Source of the DNA: JBDIBB01 sp039812685
Lineage (GTDB): Bacteria > Acidobacteriota > Vicinamibacteria > Vicinamibacterales > JAFNAJ01
Length of the DNA: 40,085 bases
Assembly: GCA_039812685.1 (NCBI GenBank)
Contig: JBDIBB010000026.1
Coordinates: forward strand, 1 to 40,085
Direction: 5' to 3'
Part shown: piece by piece, positions 8,179 through 16,089 of the stretch
How positions within the stretch are numbered: position 1 is the first letter of the stretch
Layout of the letters: each line of letters starts with the position of its first letter
Made by a program: the position numbers and the translations under genes
Notes under the pieces: model-generated
Databases searched by the model: none
Told to the model about the DNA's origin: nothing
The model's input: only the letters and a program-made list of their open reading frames with translations

Positions 8179-9483
8179 ATGAACATCGCCGTGCTCGGGG
8201 CCCAGTGGGGCGACGAAGGCAAGGGCAAGATCGTCGACCTGCTCACGCCGCACTTCTCGATCGTCGCGCGATACCAGGGCGGGCACAACGCCGGACACAC
8301 GGTGTACGTGGGCGGCGCGAAGTTCGTGCTCCGCCTGATGCCGTCCGGCATCCTCCATCCGGGCACCACGTGCGTCATCGGCAACGGCGTCGTCGTGGAC
8401 CCCGCGGCGCTGTTCGGCGAGATCGATCAGTTGCAGGCGCTCGGCGTCGAGGTGGATGGCCGCCTGGTGGTGAGCAACCGCGCGCACCTCATCCTGCCGT
8501 ACCACCGCGAGCTGGACGTGCTGTCGGAGGCCCGGCGCGGTCAACGGCGCATCGGCACGACGTCGCGCGGCATCGGGCCGGCCTACGAGGACAAGATCGG
8601 CCGCCGGGGCATCCGCGTGGGCGATCTCGGCGATCCGTCCTCGGCCGCCGCGCTCGAGGACGCGGTGCGCGAGAACGTCGAGACGCGCAATCGCCTGATC
8701 GGCGACTCGCACCTCGACTGGCGCCAGGTGCTCGACGAGTTGCGCGAGCACTGGCGGCGGATGGGGCCCTGGGTGCAGGACGTGTCGCTCTACCTCGCAC
8801 GGGCCCGCGCGGCGGGCCAGTCGGTCCTCTACGAGGGGGCGCAGGGGACGCTGCTCGACATCGATCATGGCACCTATCCGTACGTCACCTCGTCGAACGG
8901 CACCATTGGCGGCGTCTGCACGGGCCTCGGCGTCCCGGCCCGCGCCATCGACGGGGTGCTCGGCGTGATGAAGGCCTACATCACGCGCGTGGGCGACGGC
9001 CCGCTGCCGACGGAACTGACCGACGCCACGGGCGAACGGCTGCGCCAGCTCGGCAACGAATTCGGCGCGGTCACCGGCCGGCCGCGGCGGTGCGGGTGGT
9101 TCGATGCCGTCGTGGCGCGCCATGCCGCCCGCATCAACGGGCTCGACGCCATCGCCCTCACCAAGCTCGACGTGCTCGACGGCTTCACGGAGATCCCCGT
9201 GTGCGTGGGATATCGCCTCGGCGACACGGTGATCACCGAATTTCCCGGCGAACTGGGCGCGCTGTCGGCGTGCGAGCCGGTGTTCGACATCCTGCCGGGC
9301 TGGGCGCGGCCCACGGCCGGCGTGCGGCGGTTCGAGGATCTGCCGGGCGAGGCCCACCGGTATCTCGCGCACGTCGAGCAGGTGGTCGGCGTCCCGGTCG
9401 GCATCGTCTCCACCGGCGCTGATCGCGACGACACCATCGTGCGGCCCGCCTCGCCGGTAGCCGCCTGGATTGGGGCCCGGTGA
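8179..9483 (+). CDS. purA: Adenylosuccinate synthetase
   Basis: Condenses IMP with aspartate using GTP to make adenylosuccinate, the first committed step to AMP. The 434-aa length is standard. The P-loop-like QWGDEGKGKIVDLL begins at residue 9 with catalytic D12, and GGHNAGHT carries H40. Family motifs follow: GTTSRGIGPAYEDKIGRRGIR, the IMP/aspartate-binding GRPRRCGWFD, and KLDVLDGF. The ATG at 8179 gives the conserved MNIAVLGAQWGDEG. It is followed after only 12 bp by the ABC transporter ATPase gene, so the three genes 8.2-11.5 kb probably form an operon. Nothing unusual is seen in the protein. Confidence 0.97.
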   Translation: MNIAVLGAQWGDEGKGKIVDLLTPHFSIVARYQGGHNAGHTVYVGGAKFVLRLMPSGILHPGTTCVIGNGVVVDPAALFGEIDQLQALGVEVDGRLVVSNRAHLILPYHRELDVLSEARRGQRRIGTTSRGIGPAYEDKIGRRGIRVGDLGDPSSAAALEDAVRENVETRNRLIGDSHLDWRQVLDELREHWRRMGPWVQDVSLYLARARAAGQSVLYEGAQGTLLDIDHGTYPYVTSSNGTIGGVCTGLGVPARAIDGVLGVMKAYITRVGDGPLPTELTDATGERLRQLGNEFGAVTGRPRRCGWFDAVVARHAARINGLDAIALTKLDVLDGFTEIPVCVGYRLGDTVITEFPGELGALSACEPVFDILPGWARPTAGVRRFEDLPGEAHRYLAHVEQVVGVPVGIVSTGADRDDTIVRPASPVAAWIGAR

Positions 9484-9495
9484 GCCGGCGCGCCG

Positions 9496-10437
9496 ATGTC
9501 GATGCCGGGTGAGTGCGCGCTGCGCTGCCGCGGGCTCGTCAAGCGCTATGCCGACCTGGTGGCCGTCGACGGCCTCGACCTCGAGGTGCGGCGCGGCGAG
9601 TGCTTCGGACTGCTCGGCCCCAATGGCGCCGGCAAGACCACCACCATCGAGATCCTCGAAGGCCTCCTGCCGCCCGATGAAGGCGAGGTGGAGGTGCTCG
9701 GCCTGCGCTGGGATCGCCATGCGCGGGAGCTGCGCGAGCGGCTCGGCATCCAGTTGCAGGAGACGCTGCTCAACGAGAAGCTGTCGGTCGAGGAAATCCT
9801 GCGGCTCTTCCGCTCGTTCTACGCGAAGGGCCGCGACGTGGACGAGGTCATCGCGCTCGTCGAGCTGGAGAGCAAGCGCGGGGCATGGTTCGGCAGGCTG
9901 TCCGGGGGACAGAAGCAGCGGTTGGCCGTGGCGTGCGCGCTGGTCGGGGCGCCCGACCTGCTGTTTCTCGACGAGCCGACGACCGGGCTCGACCCGCAGT
10001 CGCGACGCCAGTTGTGGACGCTGCTCGGACGCTATCGCGCCGGCGGCGGGACCATCCTGCTCACGACGCACTACATGGACGAGGCCGAGCTGCTGTGCGA
10101 CCGCATCGCCATTGTCGATCAGGGCAAGGTCATCGCGCTCGGGACGCCGCGCGAGCTGATCGCCTCGCTGGGCGCCGATCACGTGATCGAGTTCGAGATG
10201 GGAGCGGGCGACGCACCGCCCGAGGAGGCCGTCCTTGCCGCGCTGCCCGGAGTGCGGCAGGTCCGCCGCACCGGCGTCACGTGCGCCCTCACGACGGCGA
10301 GCGTCGCGCCGGCGCTGGCGGGGCTTCTCGATGCGCTTGGACCGCCGGCCGACCGGCTGGCGTCGCTGGCGACCCACAGCGCCACGCTCGAGGACGTCTT
10401 CGTGTCGCGCACGGGACGGCACCTGCGTGATGGCTGA
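9496..10437 (+). CDS. ABC transporter ATP-binding protein (ABC-2/DrrA type)
   Basis: 313-aa cytoplasmic ATPase subunit that would energise the membrane partner encoded immediately downstream. Walker A is GPNGAGKTTT (41-50). The Q-loop lies near GIQLQETLLNEKLSVEE, the signature is LSGGQKQRL (135-143), Walker B is LLFLDEPTTGLDP (155-167), and the H-loop is in LLTTHYMDEAE. The C-terminal ~80 residues are an extension typical of DrrA/CcmA-like exporters and end LEDVFVSRTGRHLRDG. The start is the ATG at 9496, 12 bp after purA. The gene overlaps the permease by 8 nt, so the two are coupled. The substrate cannot be inferred; drug, lipid or polysaccharide export are the usual roles. Confidence 0.93.
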   Translation: MSMPGECALRCRGLVKRYADLVAVDGLDLEVRRGECFGLLGPNGAGKTTTIEILEGLLPPDEGEVEVLGLRWDRHARELRERLGIQLQETLLNEKLSVEEILRLFRSFYAKGRDVDEVIALVELESKRGAWFGRLSGGQKQRLAVACALVGAPDLLFLDEPTTGLDPQSRRQLWTLLGRYRAGGGTILLTTHYMDEAELLCDRIAIVDQGKVIALGTPRELIASLGADHVIEFEMGAGDAPPEEAVLAALPGVRQVRRTGVTCALTTASVAPALAGLLDALGPPADRLASLATHSATLEDVFVSRTGRHLRDG

Positions 10438-11470
10438 GACCCCGAACCATCCGCTCGTCGAGCTGACCCGCGTCCGGCTGCGCGAGTTCCTGCGCGAGCC
10501 CGAGGCGCTCTTCTGGTCGTTCGCCTTCCCGGTGCTGATGGCCGTCGCGCTCGGCATTGCGTTCCGCACGCAGGCGCCGCGTCCGATCCCCGTGGGTGTG
10601 CTGGCCGGCACGGGCGCCGCTGCCCTCGTCGAGGCGCTCGCCGGCGACGACACGCTGGCGCCGCGGGTGGTGTCGCCAGGCGAGGCGGAGCGCGAGCTGC
10701 GCAACGGGCGCGTGCACCTGGTCGTCGAGCCCGGCGATCCGCCGGCGTACCGCTACGACGCCACGCGGCCCGAGACGCGGCTGGCACGCCTGGCGGCCGA
10801 CGCGGCCCTGCAGCGTGCCAGCGGCCGCCGCGACGCGTTCGCGCCGCGGGATCTCGCCACGGCACCGCGCGGATCGCGCTACATCGACTGGGTGCTGCCC
10901 GGGCTCATCGGGCTCAACATCATGAGCACCGGGATGTGGAGCATCGGCTTCTCGATCGTCAACGCGCGCACGCGCCGGCTGCTCAAGCGGCTCGTGGCGA
11001 CGCCGATGCGCCGCGGTCATTACCTCCTGTCGCACCTTCTGGCGCGGCTGGTCTTCCTGGCCCTCGAGGTGGGGCTGCTGGCCGGCTTCGGCACATGGGT
11101 GCTCGGCACGACCGTCAACGGCGGGGTGGTGTCGCTGGCGGTGATCAGCGTCATCGGTGCCCTGAGCTTCGGCGGCCTCGGTCTGCTCGTGGCGAGCCGT
11201 CCGCGAACGGTGGAGGCCGTCTCCGGCTGGATGAACGTCGTCATGCTGCCGATGTGGCTGCTGTCGGGCGTGTTCTTCTCGTCGGAGAACTTCCCGGCCG
11301 CGATGCAGCCGTTCATCCGGGCCCTGCCGCTCACCGCGCTCAACGATGCGCTTCGCGCGAGCATGATCGACGGCCGCGGTCTCTCCGCCATGCTGCCGCA
11401 CCTGGGCCTGCTGGTCGCCTGGGCCGTCATCGCCTTCACGCTCGCCCTGCGGATGTTCCGCTGGCGGTAG
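10430..11470 (+). CDS. ABC-2 type transporter permease
   Basis: 346-aa inner-membrane subunit partnering the preceding ATPase. It has the ABC-2 layout: one N-terminal membrane helix (LFWSFAFPVLMAVALGIAF), a ~130-residue extracytoplasmic loop, then about five C-terminal helices, including LLARLVFLALEVGLLAGFG, VVSLAVISVIGALSFGGLG, MNVVMLPMWLLSGVFFS and LGLLVAWAVIAFTLALRMF. The LSGVFFSSENFP region is characteristic of ABC-2 permeases. The ATG at 10430 lies inside the end of the ATPase gene, an 8-nt overlap. Substrate unknown. Confidence 0.9.
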   Translation: MAETPNHPLVELTRVRLREFLREPEALFWSFAFPVLMAVALGIAFRTQAPRPIPVGVLAGTGAAALVEALAGDDTLAPRVVSPGEAERELRNGRVHLVVEPGDPPAYRYDATRPETRLARLAADAALQRASGRRDAFAPRDLATAPRGSRYIDWVLPGLIGLNIMSTGMWSIGFSIVNARTRRLLKRLVATPMRRGHYLLSHLLARLVFLALEVGLLAGFGTWVLGTTVNGGVVSLAVISVIGALSFGGLGLLVASRPRTVEAVSGWMNVVMLPMWLLSGVFFSSENFPAAMQPFIRALPLTALNDALRASMIDGRGLSAMLPHLGLLVAWAVIAFTLALRMFRWR

Positions 11471-11512
11471 GGCGGTATCGAGATGCGCGTCCCGCCCATG
11501 GCAGCGCTGCGA

Positions 11513-11518
11513 TAGAAT
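11513..11518 (+). promoter_or_regulatory. Possible -10 element (TAGAAT) 11 bp before the beta-barrel gene
   Basis: TAGAAT stands out in GC-rich DNA and lies 11 bp before the ATG at 11530. That would leave a leader of only a few bases, as at hutH. Confidence 0.4.
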
Positions 11519-11529
11519 TCGGCGCGCCG

Positions 11530-12087
11530 ATGACACGTCGAACGCTCGTCCTGTCGCTGCTCTGGCTGGCGCTTGGCGCCGGATCCGCCTCGGCCCAGAT
11601 TACCGGCTGGGTCTCGCCCTACGTCGGCGCGCTGACCGGTGGCGACGCCACCACGCGGGGACCCGTCTGGGGCGCGAACACGGCCGCCTTCGAGGCGCGC
11701 TCCTGGATGGGGGCCGAACTCGACGTGGCGCGCGCCCAGTCCTACGACGACGAGGGCGTGGACGACAGCCGGCTCACCATCGTGTTCCTCAACGCCATTG
11801 CGGCGCCGCACCGGGCCCGCATCCAGCCCTTCGCGGTGGCTGGCCTCGGGCTGATGCGGGCGGAGGGATGCGTGCGGGCGTGCACGACGCGCTTCGTCGA
11901 TACGGGCGTCGCCGCCACGCTGGGCGCGGGCCTGCAGGTGCGGCTCACCGACTGGCTGGGCGTGCGGGGCGACCTGCGGTACCTGCGCGCGCTCGGCGAC
12001 CACGGCGCCCTGCCGCGGAAGGGCGGTGGCGCGTTCGATCTGGTCCGGCTGAGCATCGGCGCCACGTTCATCTGGCCGCAGATGTAG
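11530..12087 (+). CDS. Small outer-membrane beta-barrel-like secreted protein
   Basis: 185 aa with a clear signal peptide (MTRRTLVLSLLWLALGAGSASAQ). The mature part alternates hydrophobic and polar residues in short strands (GWVSPYVGALTGG, SWMGAELDVARAQSY, RLTIVFLNAIAA, AGLGLMRAEG, TLGAGLQVRLTDWLGVRGDLRYLRAL) and ends with an aromatic-rich strand (LVRLSIGATFIWPQM), as in OmpA/OmpW-like eight-stranded barrels. One Cys pair (GCVRACTTR) could form a disulphide. Function beyond outer-membrane location is not recognisable. It follows the ABC pair by 59 bp but seems to have its own promoter. Confidence 0.82.
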   Translation: MTRRTLVLSLLWLALGAGSASAQITGWVSPYVGALTGGDATTRGPVWGANTAAFEARSWMGAELDVARAQSYDDEGVDDSRLTIVFLNAIAAPHRARIQPFAVAGLGLMRAEGCVRACTTRFVDTGVAATLGAGLQVRLTDWLGVRGDLRYLRALGDHGALPRKGGGAFDLVRLSIGATFIWPQM

Positions 12088-12207
12088 CGCCCGTGACGCC
12101 GGCGGCACGGGCGCCGGACCGCCCTGCCGTCCTGCCGCCTCGTTCGACGACGTGCGTGCCGGCGTCGCGTGCTCCCGGCGCGCCTCGCCACGACCCCTGA
12201 CCTGAGC

Positions 12208-12213
12208 GATAAT
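12208..12213 (+). promoter_or_regulatory. Possible -10 element (GATAAT) of the secreted hydrolase gene
   Basis: GATAAT lies 40 bp before the ATG at 12254. A strong Shine-Dalgarno (AGAGGAGG) sits 6-7 bp before the ATG and fixes that start. This gene therefore looks conventionally led, unlike hutH. Confidence 0.4.
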
Positions 12214-12253
12214 CGCAGACGTTTCCCGCAGCGCGGTCTGCAGAGGAGGCTCC

Positions 12254-13372
12254 ATGCGACGACGGCTCGTGTTCGTGCTCGCGGTGGGCGTGTTGACGTG
12301 CGCACCGGGTCAGCTGACGGCGCAGGTCGTGCCCGGACCCTGTGTGGACGGCGTGCTGGCCAGCGGGGCCCGTTCGCGTGTGTGCACGCCGGCGGCGGGC
12401 TGGAACGGGCAGGTGGTGGTGTTCGCGCACGGGTACGTGCCGGCGCTGCTCCCGGTCGACTTCTACCACCTCGACCTGCCGGACGGCACCGACCTTCCGG
12501 CGCTGATCCAGTCGCTCGGTTTCGCCTTCGCGACGACGACCTACCGCCAGAACGGCCTGGCGATCCTCGAGGGCGTCGAGGACGTGCGGCAACTGGTGGA
12601 GGCGATCCCCAGTTACACCGGCAGCACGCCGGCGCGCGTCTGGATGACGGGCGTCTCGGAAGGCGGCCTCGTCACCACGCTGGCCGCTGAGCAGCACGGC
12701 GACCTGTTCAACGGTGCCCTCGCGCTGTGCGGGCCCATCGGCGACTTCCGGTTCCAGATCAACTACATCGGCGACTTCCGGGTCCTGTTCGATTACTTCT
12801 TCCCGGGGGTCATCGACGGATCGCCCATCGCGATCCCACCGGCGGTGATCGCGAACTGGCCGGCCTACGAGACGGCGATTGCCGCGCTGATTACCGCCAA
12901 TCCGGCGCGTGCGCGTCAGCTGCTCCGCGTCGCCAGGGCGCCCTACGATCCGGCGGTTCCCGCCTCGGTGATCGAGACGACGCTGGGTCTGCTGCGCTAC
13001 AACGTGTACGGCACGGGCGACGCCACGGCCAAGCTCGGAGGAAACCCGTTCGACAACCGGACGCGCTGGTATGCCGGATCCTCGAACGATCTGCTGCTCA
13101 ACCTCCGCGTGAAGCGTTTCTCGGCGGTGCCGGCAGCCGTGGCGGCCCTGAAGGCGTACACACCCGGCGGAACGCTCGCCGTGCCGCTGGTGACGCTGCA
13201 CACGACGTCGGACGAGATCGTGCCCGTGGCGCACGAACTCGTGTACCTCAGCAAGGCCCGCGCGGTGGATCGCGGGCGTTTCCTGCCGTTGCCGGTCTTC
13301 CGGTACGGCCACTGCAACTTCACGTCGACGGAAATCCTGCTGGGGTTCGTGACCATGCTGGTACAGCCCTGA
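12254..13372 (+). CDS. Secreted alpha/beta-hydrolase
   Basis: 372-aa exported hydrolase, probably an esterase, lipase or peptidase-like enzyme. The signal peptide runs to about LTAQ (residue 24). The fold is marked by the oxyanion-type strand QVVVFAHGY (53-61), the nucleophile elbow GVSEGG with S135, a candidate acid D320 in HTTSDEIVPV, and a candidate base H353 in YGHCNF. Between strand 6 and the acid there is a long helical insertion (~150-300) that could be a lid. An AGGAGG Shine-Dalgarno supports the ATG. No neighbour suggests a substrate. The catalytic assignments are by motif order only. Confidence 0.85.
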   Translation: MRRRLVFVLAVGVLTCAPGQLTAQVVPGPCVDGVLASGARSRVCTPAAGWNGQVVVFAHGYVPALLPVDFYHLDLPDGTDLPALIQSLGFAFATTTYRQNGLAILEGVEDVRQLVEAIPSYTGSTPARVWMTGVSEGGLVTTLAAEQHGDLFNGALALCGPIGDFRFQINYIGDFRVLFDYFFPGVIDGSPIAIPPAVIANWPAYETAIAALITANPARARQLLRVARAPYDPAVPASVIETTLGLLRYNVYGTGDATAKLGGNPFDNRTRWYAGSSNDLLLNLRVKRFSAVPAAVAALKAYTPGGTLAVPLVTLHTTSDEIVPVAHELVYLSKARAVDRGRFLPLPVFRYGHCNFTSTEILLGFVTMLVQP

Positions 13373-13378
13373 GGGGCG

Positions 13379-13419
13379 CGGCCGCGGCAGTTCCGCTTCG
13401 CGGCAACATTCCGCGGCCG
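13379..13419 (+). terminator. Inverted repeat / possible terminator after the hydrolase gene
   Basis: CGGCCGCGG (13379-13387) pairs perfectly with CCGCGGCCG (13411-13419). A small inner hairpin (CCGC-TTC-GCGG) lies between the arms. It starts 7 bp after the hydrolase stop. The following TTCGTCGTCATTCTC is only mildly T-rich, so Rho-independent termination is uncertain. Confidence 0.4.
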
Positions 13420-13490
13420 TTCGTCGTCATTCTCCCGAGGCGGCGGCGCGGCAGGCGACGCGTCTGTCGCGGCCGCCGTCCCACCGTGTC

Positions 13491-14342
13491 ATGCCCGCTG
13501 AACGCCTGCTCTCGGCCCGCGACGTCATCCTCGAAGTGGTCAACAACATGCGCGAGGGCATCGAGCCGCTGCTCTACGCCTCGCTCGCGCCCGGCGTCTA
13601 CGAGGTGTACCTGCACCCGGACGACTACGAGCGGCTGATGCCGATTGCGACGCGCGTGGCCGCCGAGGCGCGGCGTGCGCTCGATGAGGAGGTGGCGCGG
13701 CTCAACCGCGGCGATCGTCTCACGCCGGCGCTGGTGCGCCGCTGGCTGGGCGGACCGCCGAAGGTGGAGCGGCCCCTGGAGGACTGGGTGGTGCGCCTGC
13801 AGGCGGATCCCGACGGCGAGTTGCGGCCGGGACACATCGCCGTCACCTCTGAACTGAGCCTGCCGCCGCGGCCCGAACTCGACGGGACCGAGACGCGCCG
13901 CGTCACCACGGTGACCCGTGGCGAACTCACGCAGACCAGCCGCAGCACGACGACCACCCCGTCGGCCGTCGTGCCGCTGGCCACGCTCAGCTATGCCGAC
14001 GAAGACGGCCCCCACGCCTTCACGATCGAGAAGGATCGGGTGGTGGTGGGTCGCGGTGGCGTGGGGTACTGGGTGGACGTCAGGCTGCGCGCGGCGCCCG
14101 ACGTCTCGCGCGAGCACCTGCGCATCCGTCGCGATCCGCAGTCGGGACGGTTCTTCGTCAAGGATCTGAGCACGTTCGGCACCACGCTGGATGGCGTGCC
14201 GCTGCCGCGCAGCGTCGAGGCCGTCGAAGGCGGCAAGCGCGACCTCGACATCGAGGTGGCACTGCCGGATCGCGCGCGGCTCGTGCTCGCGGGGCTGGTC
14301 ACGCTGGAGTTCGTGCGCGGGGGAGCGTCGCGTCAGCCATGA
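13491..14342 (+). CDS. FHA-domain protein with a DUF3662-like N-terminus (FhaA-like)
   Basis: 283-aa cytosolic phosphothreonine-reading protein. The N-terminal ~130 residues (GIEPLLYASLAPGVYEVYLHP, then DYERL) resemble DUF3662, the N-terminal domain of mycobacterial FhaA. A Thr/Ser-rich linker (RRVTTVTRGELTQTSRST, then TTTPSAV) separates it from a C-terminal FHA domain with the expected VVVGRGG, VSREHLRIRR and FFVKDLSTFGTTLDG. FHA domains bind pThr peptides made by Ser/Thr kinases, and a PP2C phosphatase and a kinase follow directly. The Thr-rich linker is a plausible kinase target. In Actinobacteria FhaA binds the lipid II flippase MviN/MurJ and regulates the wall; a similar role here is inference. 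The ATG at 13491 has no strong Shine-Dalgarno. Confidence 0.85.
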   Translation: MPAERLLSARDVILEVVNNMREGIEPLLYASLAPGVYEVYLHPDDYERLMPIATRVAAEARRALDEEVARLNRGDRLTPALVRRWLGGPPKVERPLEDWVVRLQADPDGELRPGHIAVTSELSLPPRPELDGTETRRVTTVTRGELTQTSRSTTTTPSAVVPLATLSYADEDGPHAFTIEKDRVVVGRGGVGYWVDVRLRAAPDVSREHLRIRRDPQSGRFFVKDLSTFGTTLDGVPLPRSVEAVEGGKRDLDIEVALPDRARLVLAGLVTLEFVRGGASRQP

Positions 14343-14424
14343 CCCCCGCGTCGCATTCCGCCTTCGCGCCGGGACCGTCCGGCCCCGTCGCCGTCTCCGG
14401 CGTCATCCGGATGTGGAGGCGGCG

Positions 14425-16089
14425 GTGACCGGGGTGCGTGAACGGCTGGCGGCGGCTGGCTCGCACGAGGGCCGGCAACGCGACCAGAACGAGGATCGCT
14501 GGCTGGCCGATCCGGCGCGCGGCATCTTCTGCGTGGTGGATGGCGTGGGCGGCCATCCCGGCGGCGAGCGCGCGGCGGAGATCGCCGTCGACATGCTGCG
14601 CGCGCGGCTGGGTCGCGAGACCGGCAGCCCGGCCGAACGCCTGCGCGAGGCGATCACGCTGGCCAACAACGCCATCTTCGACACGGCCCGGGAGACGCCG
14701 GCGCTGACCGGCATGACGTGCGTGCTGACGGCCGCGCTCGTCTCGGGCAACGTGGTCACCGCCGGTCACGTGGGCGACACACGGCTCTACAAGCTGCGCG
14801 GCGGCCGCCTGCGGAAGCTCACGCGCGACCATTCACCGGTGGGAGAACGGGAAGACGCCGGCGAACTCACCGAGGCCGAGGCGATGCGCCACGGCCGCCG
14901 CAACGAGGTGTACCGCGACGTCGGCGCGGAGGCCCACGCCCCGGAGGACGCGGACTTCGTCGAGGTGGTCGAGGCGCCCTTCGAGGAGGATGCGGCGCTG
15001 TTGATCTGCAGCGACGGCCTCACCGACCAGGTGCCCTCGCCGATGCTCGTACAGCTCATCGAGACGCATGCCGGGCGTCCCGCGGCCGCCGTCGATGCGC
15101 TGATCGCGGCCGCCAACGACGCCGGAGGCAAGGACAACGTCACGGTCGTCGTCGTGGAGGGCGAGCGCTTCGCCGCGGCGGCCAGGGCCCGCGCCGGAGA
15201 CGGCGCACGGGAAGTCCAGAACGGGGGACGGCCGGTTCGTCGCGCGCGGCTCAACCCATGGACGATGCTCGCGCTTGGCCTGATCCTCGGCGCCGCGATG
15301 GGCGTCGCCGGCTGGCGATATGGCCCGTCGTGGTGGCCGCGCGTCGAGGTGACGGCGCCTCCCGACATCGCGCCGGCGGCGCCCCGGACCTGGCGGGTGG
15401 GCCTGACGGCCGATGCCGACACCGCGACCATCGCCGATGCGGTGGCGCGCGCCAGCGCCGGCGACACGATTGTGATTGGCGCCGGCGACTATCGCGAGGC
15501 CGTCACCATCGGCGTACCTCTCACCCTCGAGGCGACGGCCGGCGCAATCCTCCGCCCGCCGCTCGGCGCCGCGCCGGCCTGGATCGCGGTGCGCGTGGCG
15601 GACGCGCGGGGCGTTCGCCTGTCGGGCCTGACGATCGCGGGCGGCGAGGACCACGCCCTGGCGTACGGGGTGTGGGTGGCGCGTGGCGAGGTGGTTGTGG
15701 TCGATCTGCGCGTGTCGGGCGCGGTCGAAGCGGGTCTGGCACTCGGTGACGGCGCTCGCGCGACGGTCAGCGCCAGCACCTTCACTGACAACCCCGGCGC
15801 GGCCATCCTCGTGCGGCGTGGCGCCAGCCTGGACTTGCGCCACAGTTTCATCGCGCGAAACGGGGTGTCGGCGGCGCGGCCGCATCCGGCCATCGAGCTG
15901 GACCGCGAGGCCGATGTCTCGCTCACCGGCAACGCGGTGGGCGGCAACGCAGGCGCCGCGATCGGCGGCTGGCCCGCGGATCGGATCGCGGCGTTCGCCA
16001 GCGACAACCTGCTGCTGCCGGCGCCGCGCACCGAACCACGGCGGCCGGCGACGCCGGCGCGCCCTGCGAGAGGGACGGCGGGTCGATGA
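14425..16089 (+). CDS. PP2C-type protein phosphatase with a transmembrane segment and beta-helix ectodomain
   Basis: 554 aa. Residues 1-250 are a PP2C phosphatase with all metal-binding motifs: RDQNED (19-24), VVDGVGGHPGG (37-47), HVGDTRLY, SDGLTD (D197 and D201) and GGKDNVTVVVV (D237). It should dephosphorylate Ser/Thr-phosphoproteins made by the kinase downstream. A membrane helix spans ~279-297 (TMLALGLILGAAMGVAGW). The outside part (~330-530) has short repeated strands typical of a right-handed beta-helix (GVRLSGLTIAGGEDHAL, GVWVARGEVVVVDLRVSGAV, ARATVSASTFTDNPGAAILV, DVSLTGNAVGGNAG). I chose the GTG at 14425 because GGAGG lies 5 bp upstream and the PP2C domain begins ten residues later; GTGs at 14413 and 14434 are alternatives. 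The stop overlaps the kinase ATG (ATGA). PstP-type phosphatases also have one helix, but a beta-helix ectodomain is unusual. Confidence 0.88.
   Translation: MTGVRERLAAAGSHEGRQRDQNEDRWLADPARGIFCVVDGVGGHPGGERAAEIAVDMLRARLGRETGSPAERLREAITLANNAIFDTARETPALTGMTCVLTAALVSGNVVTAGHVGDTRLYKLRGGRLRKLTRDHSPVGEREDAGELTEAEAMRHGRRNEVYRDVGAEAHAPEDADFVEVVEAPFEEDAALLICSDGLTDQVPSPMLVQLIETHAGRPAAAVDALIAAANDAGGKDNVTVVVVEGERFAAAARARAGDGAREVQNGGRPVRRARLNPWTMLALGLILGAAMGVAGWRYGPSWWPRVEVTAPPDIAPAAPRTWRVGLTADADTATIADAVARASAGDTIVIGAGDYREAVTIGVPLTLEATAGAILRPPLGAAPAWIAVRVADARGVRLSGLTIAGGEDHALAYGVWVARGEVVVVDLRVSGAVEAGLALGDGARATVSASTFTDNPGAAILVRRGASLDLRHSFIARNGVSAARPHPAIELDREADVSLTGNAVGGNAGAAIGGWPADRIAAFASDNLLLPAPRTEPRRPATPARPARGTAGR

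Noticed and set aside
7987..10704. 905-codon minus-strand frame over purA and the ABC ATPase
   Set aside because: Antisense to purA and the ABC ATPase; composition is that of a shadow frame.
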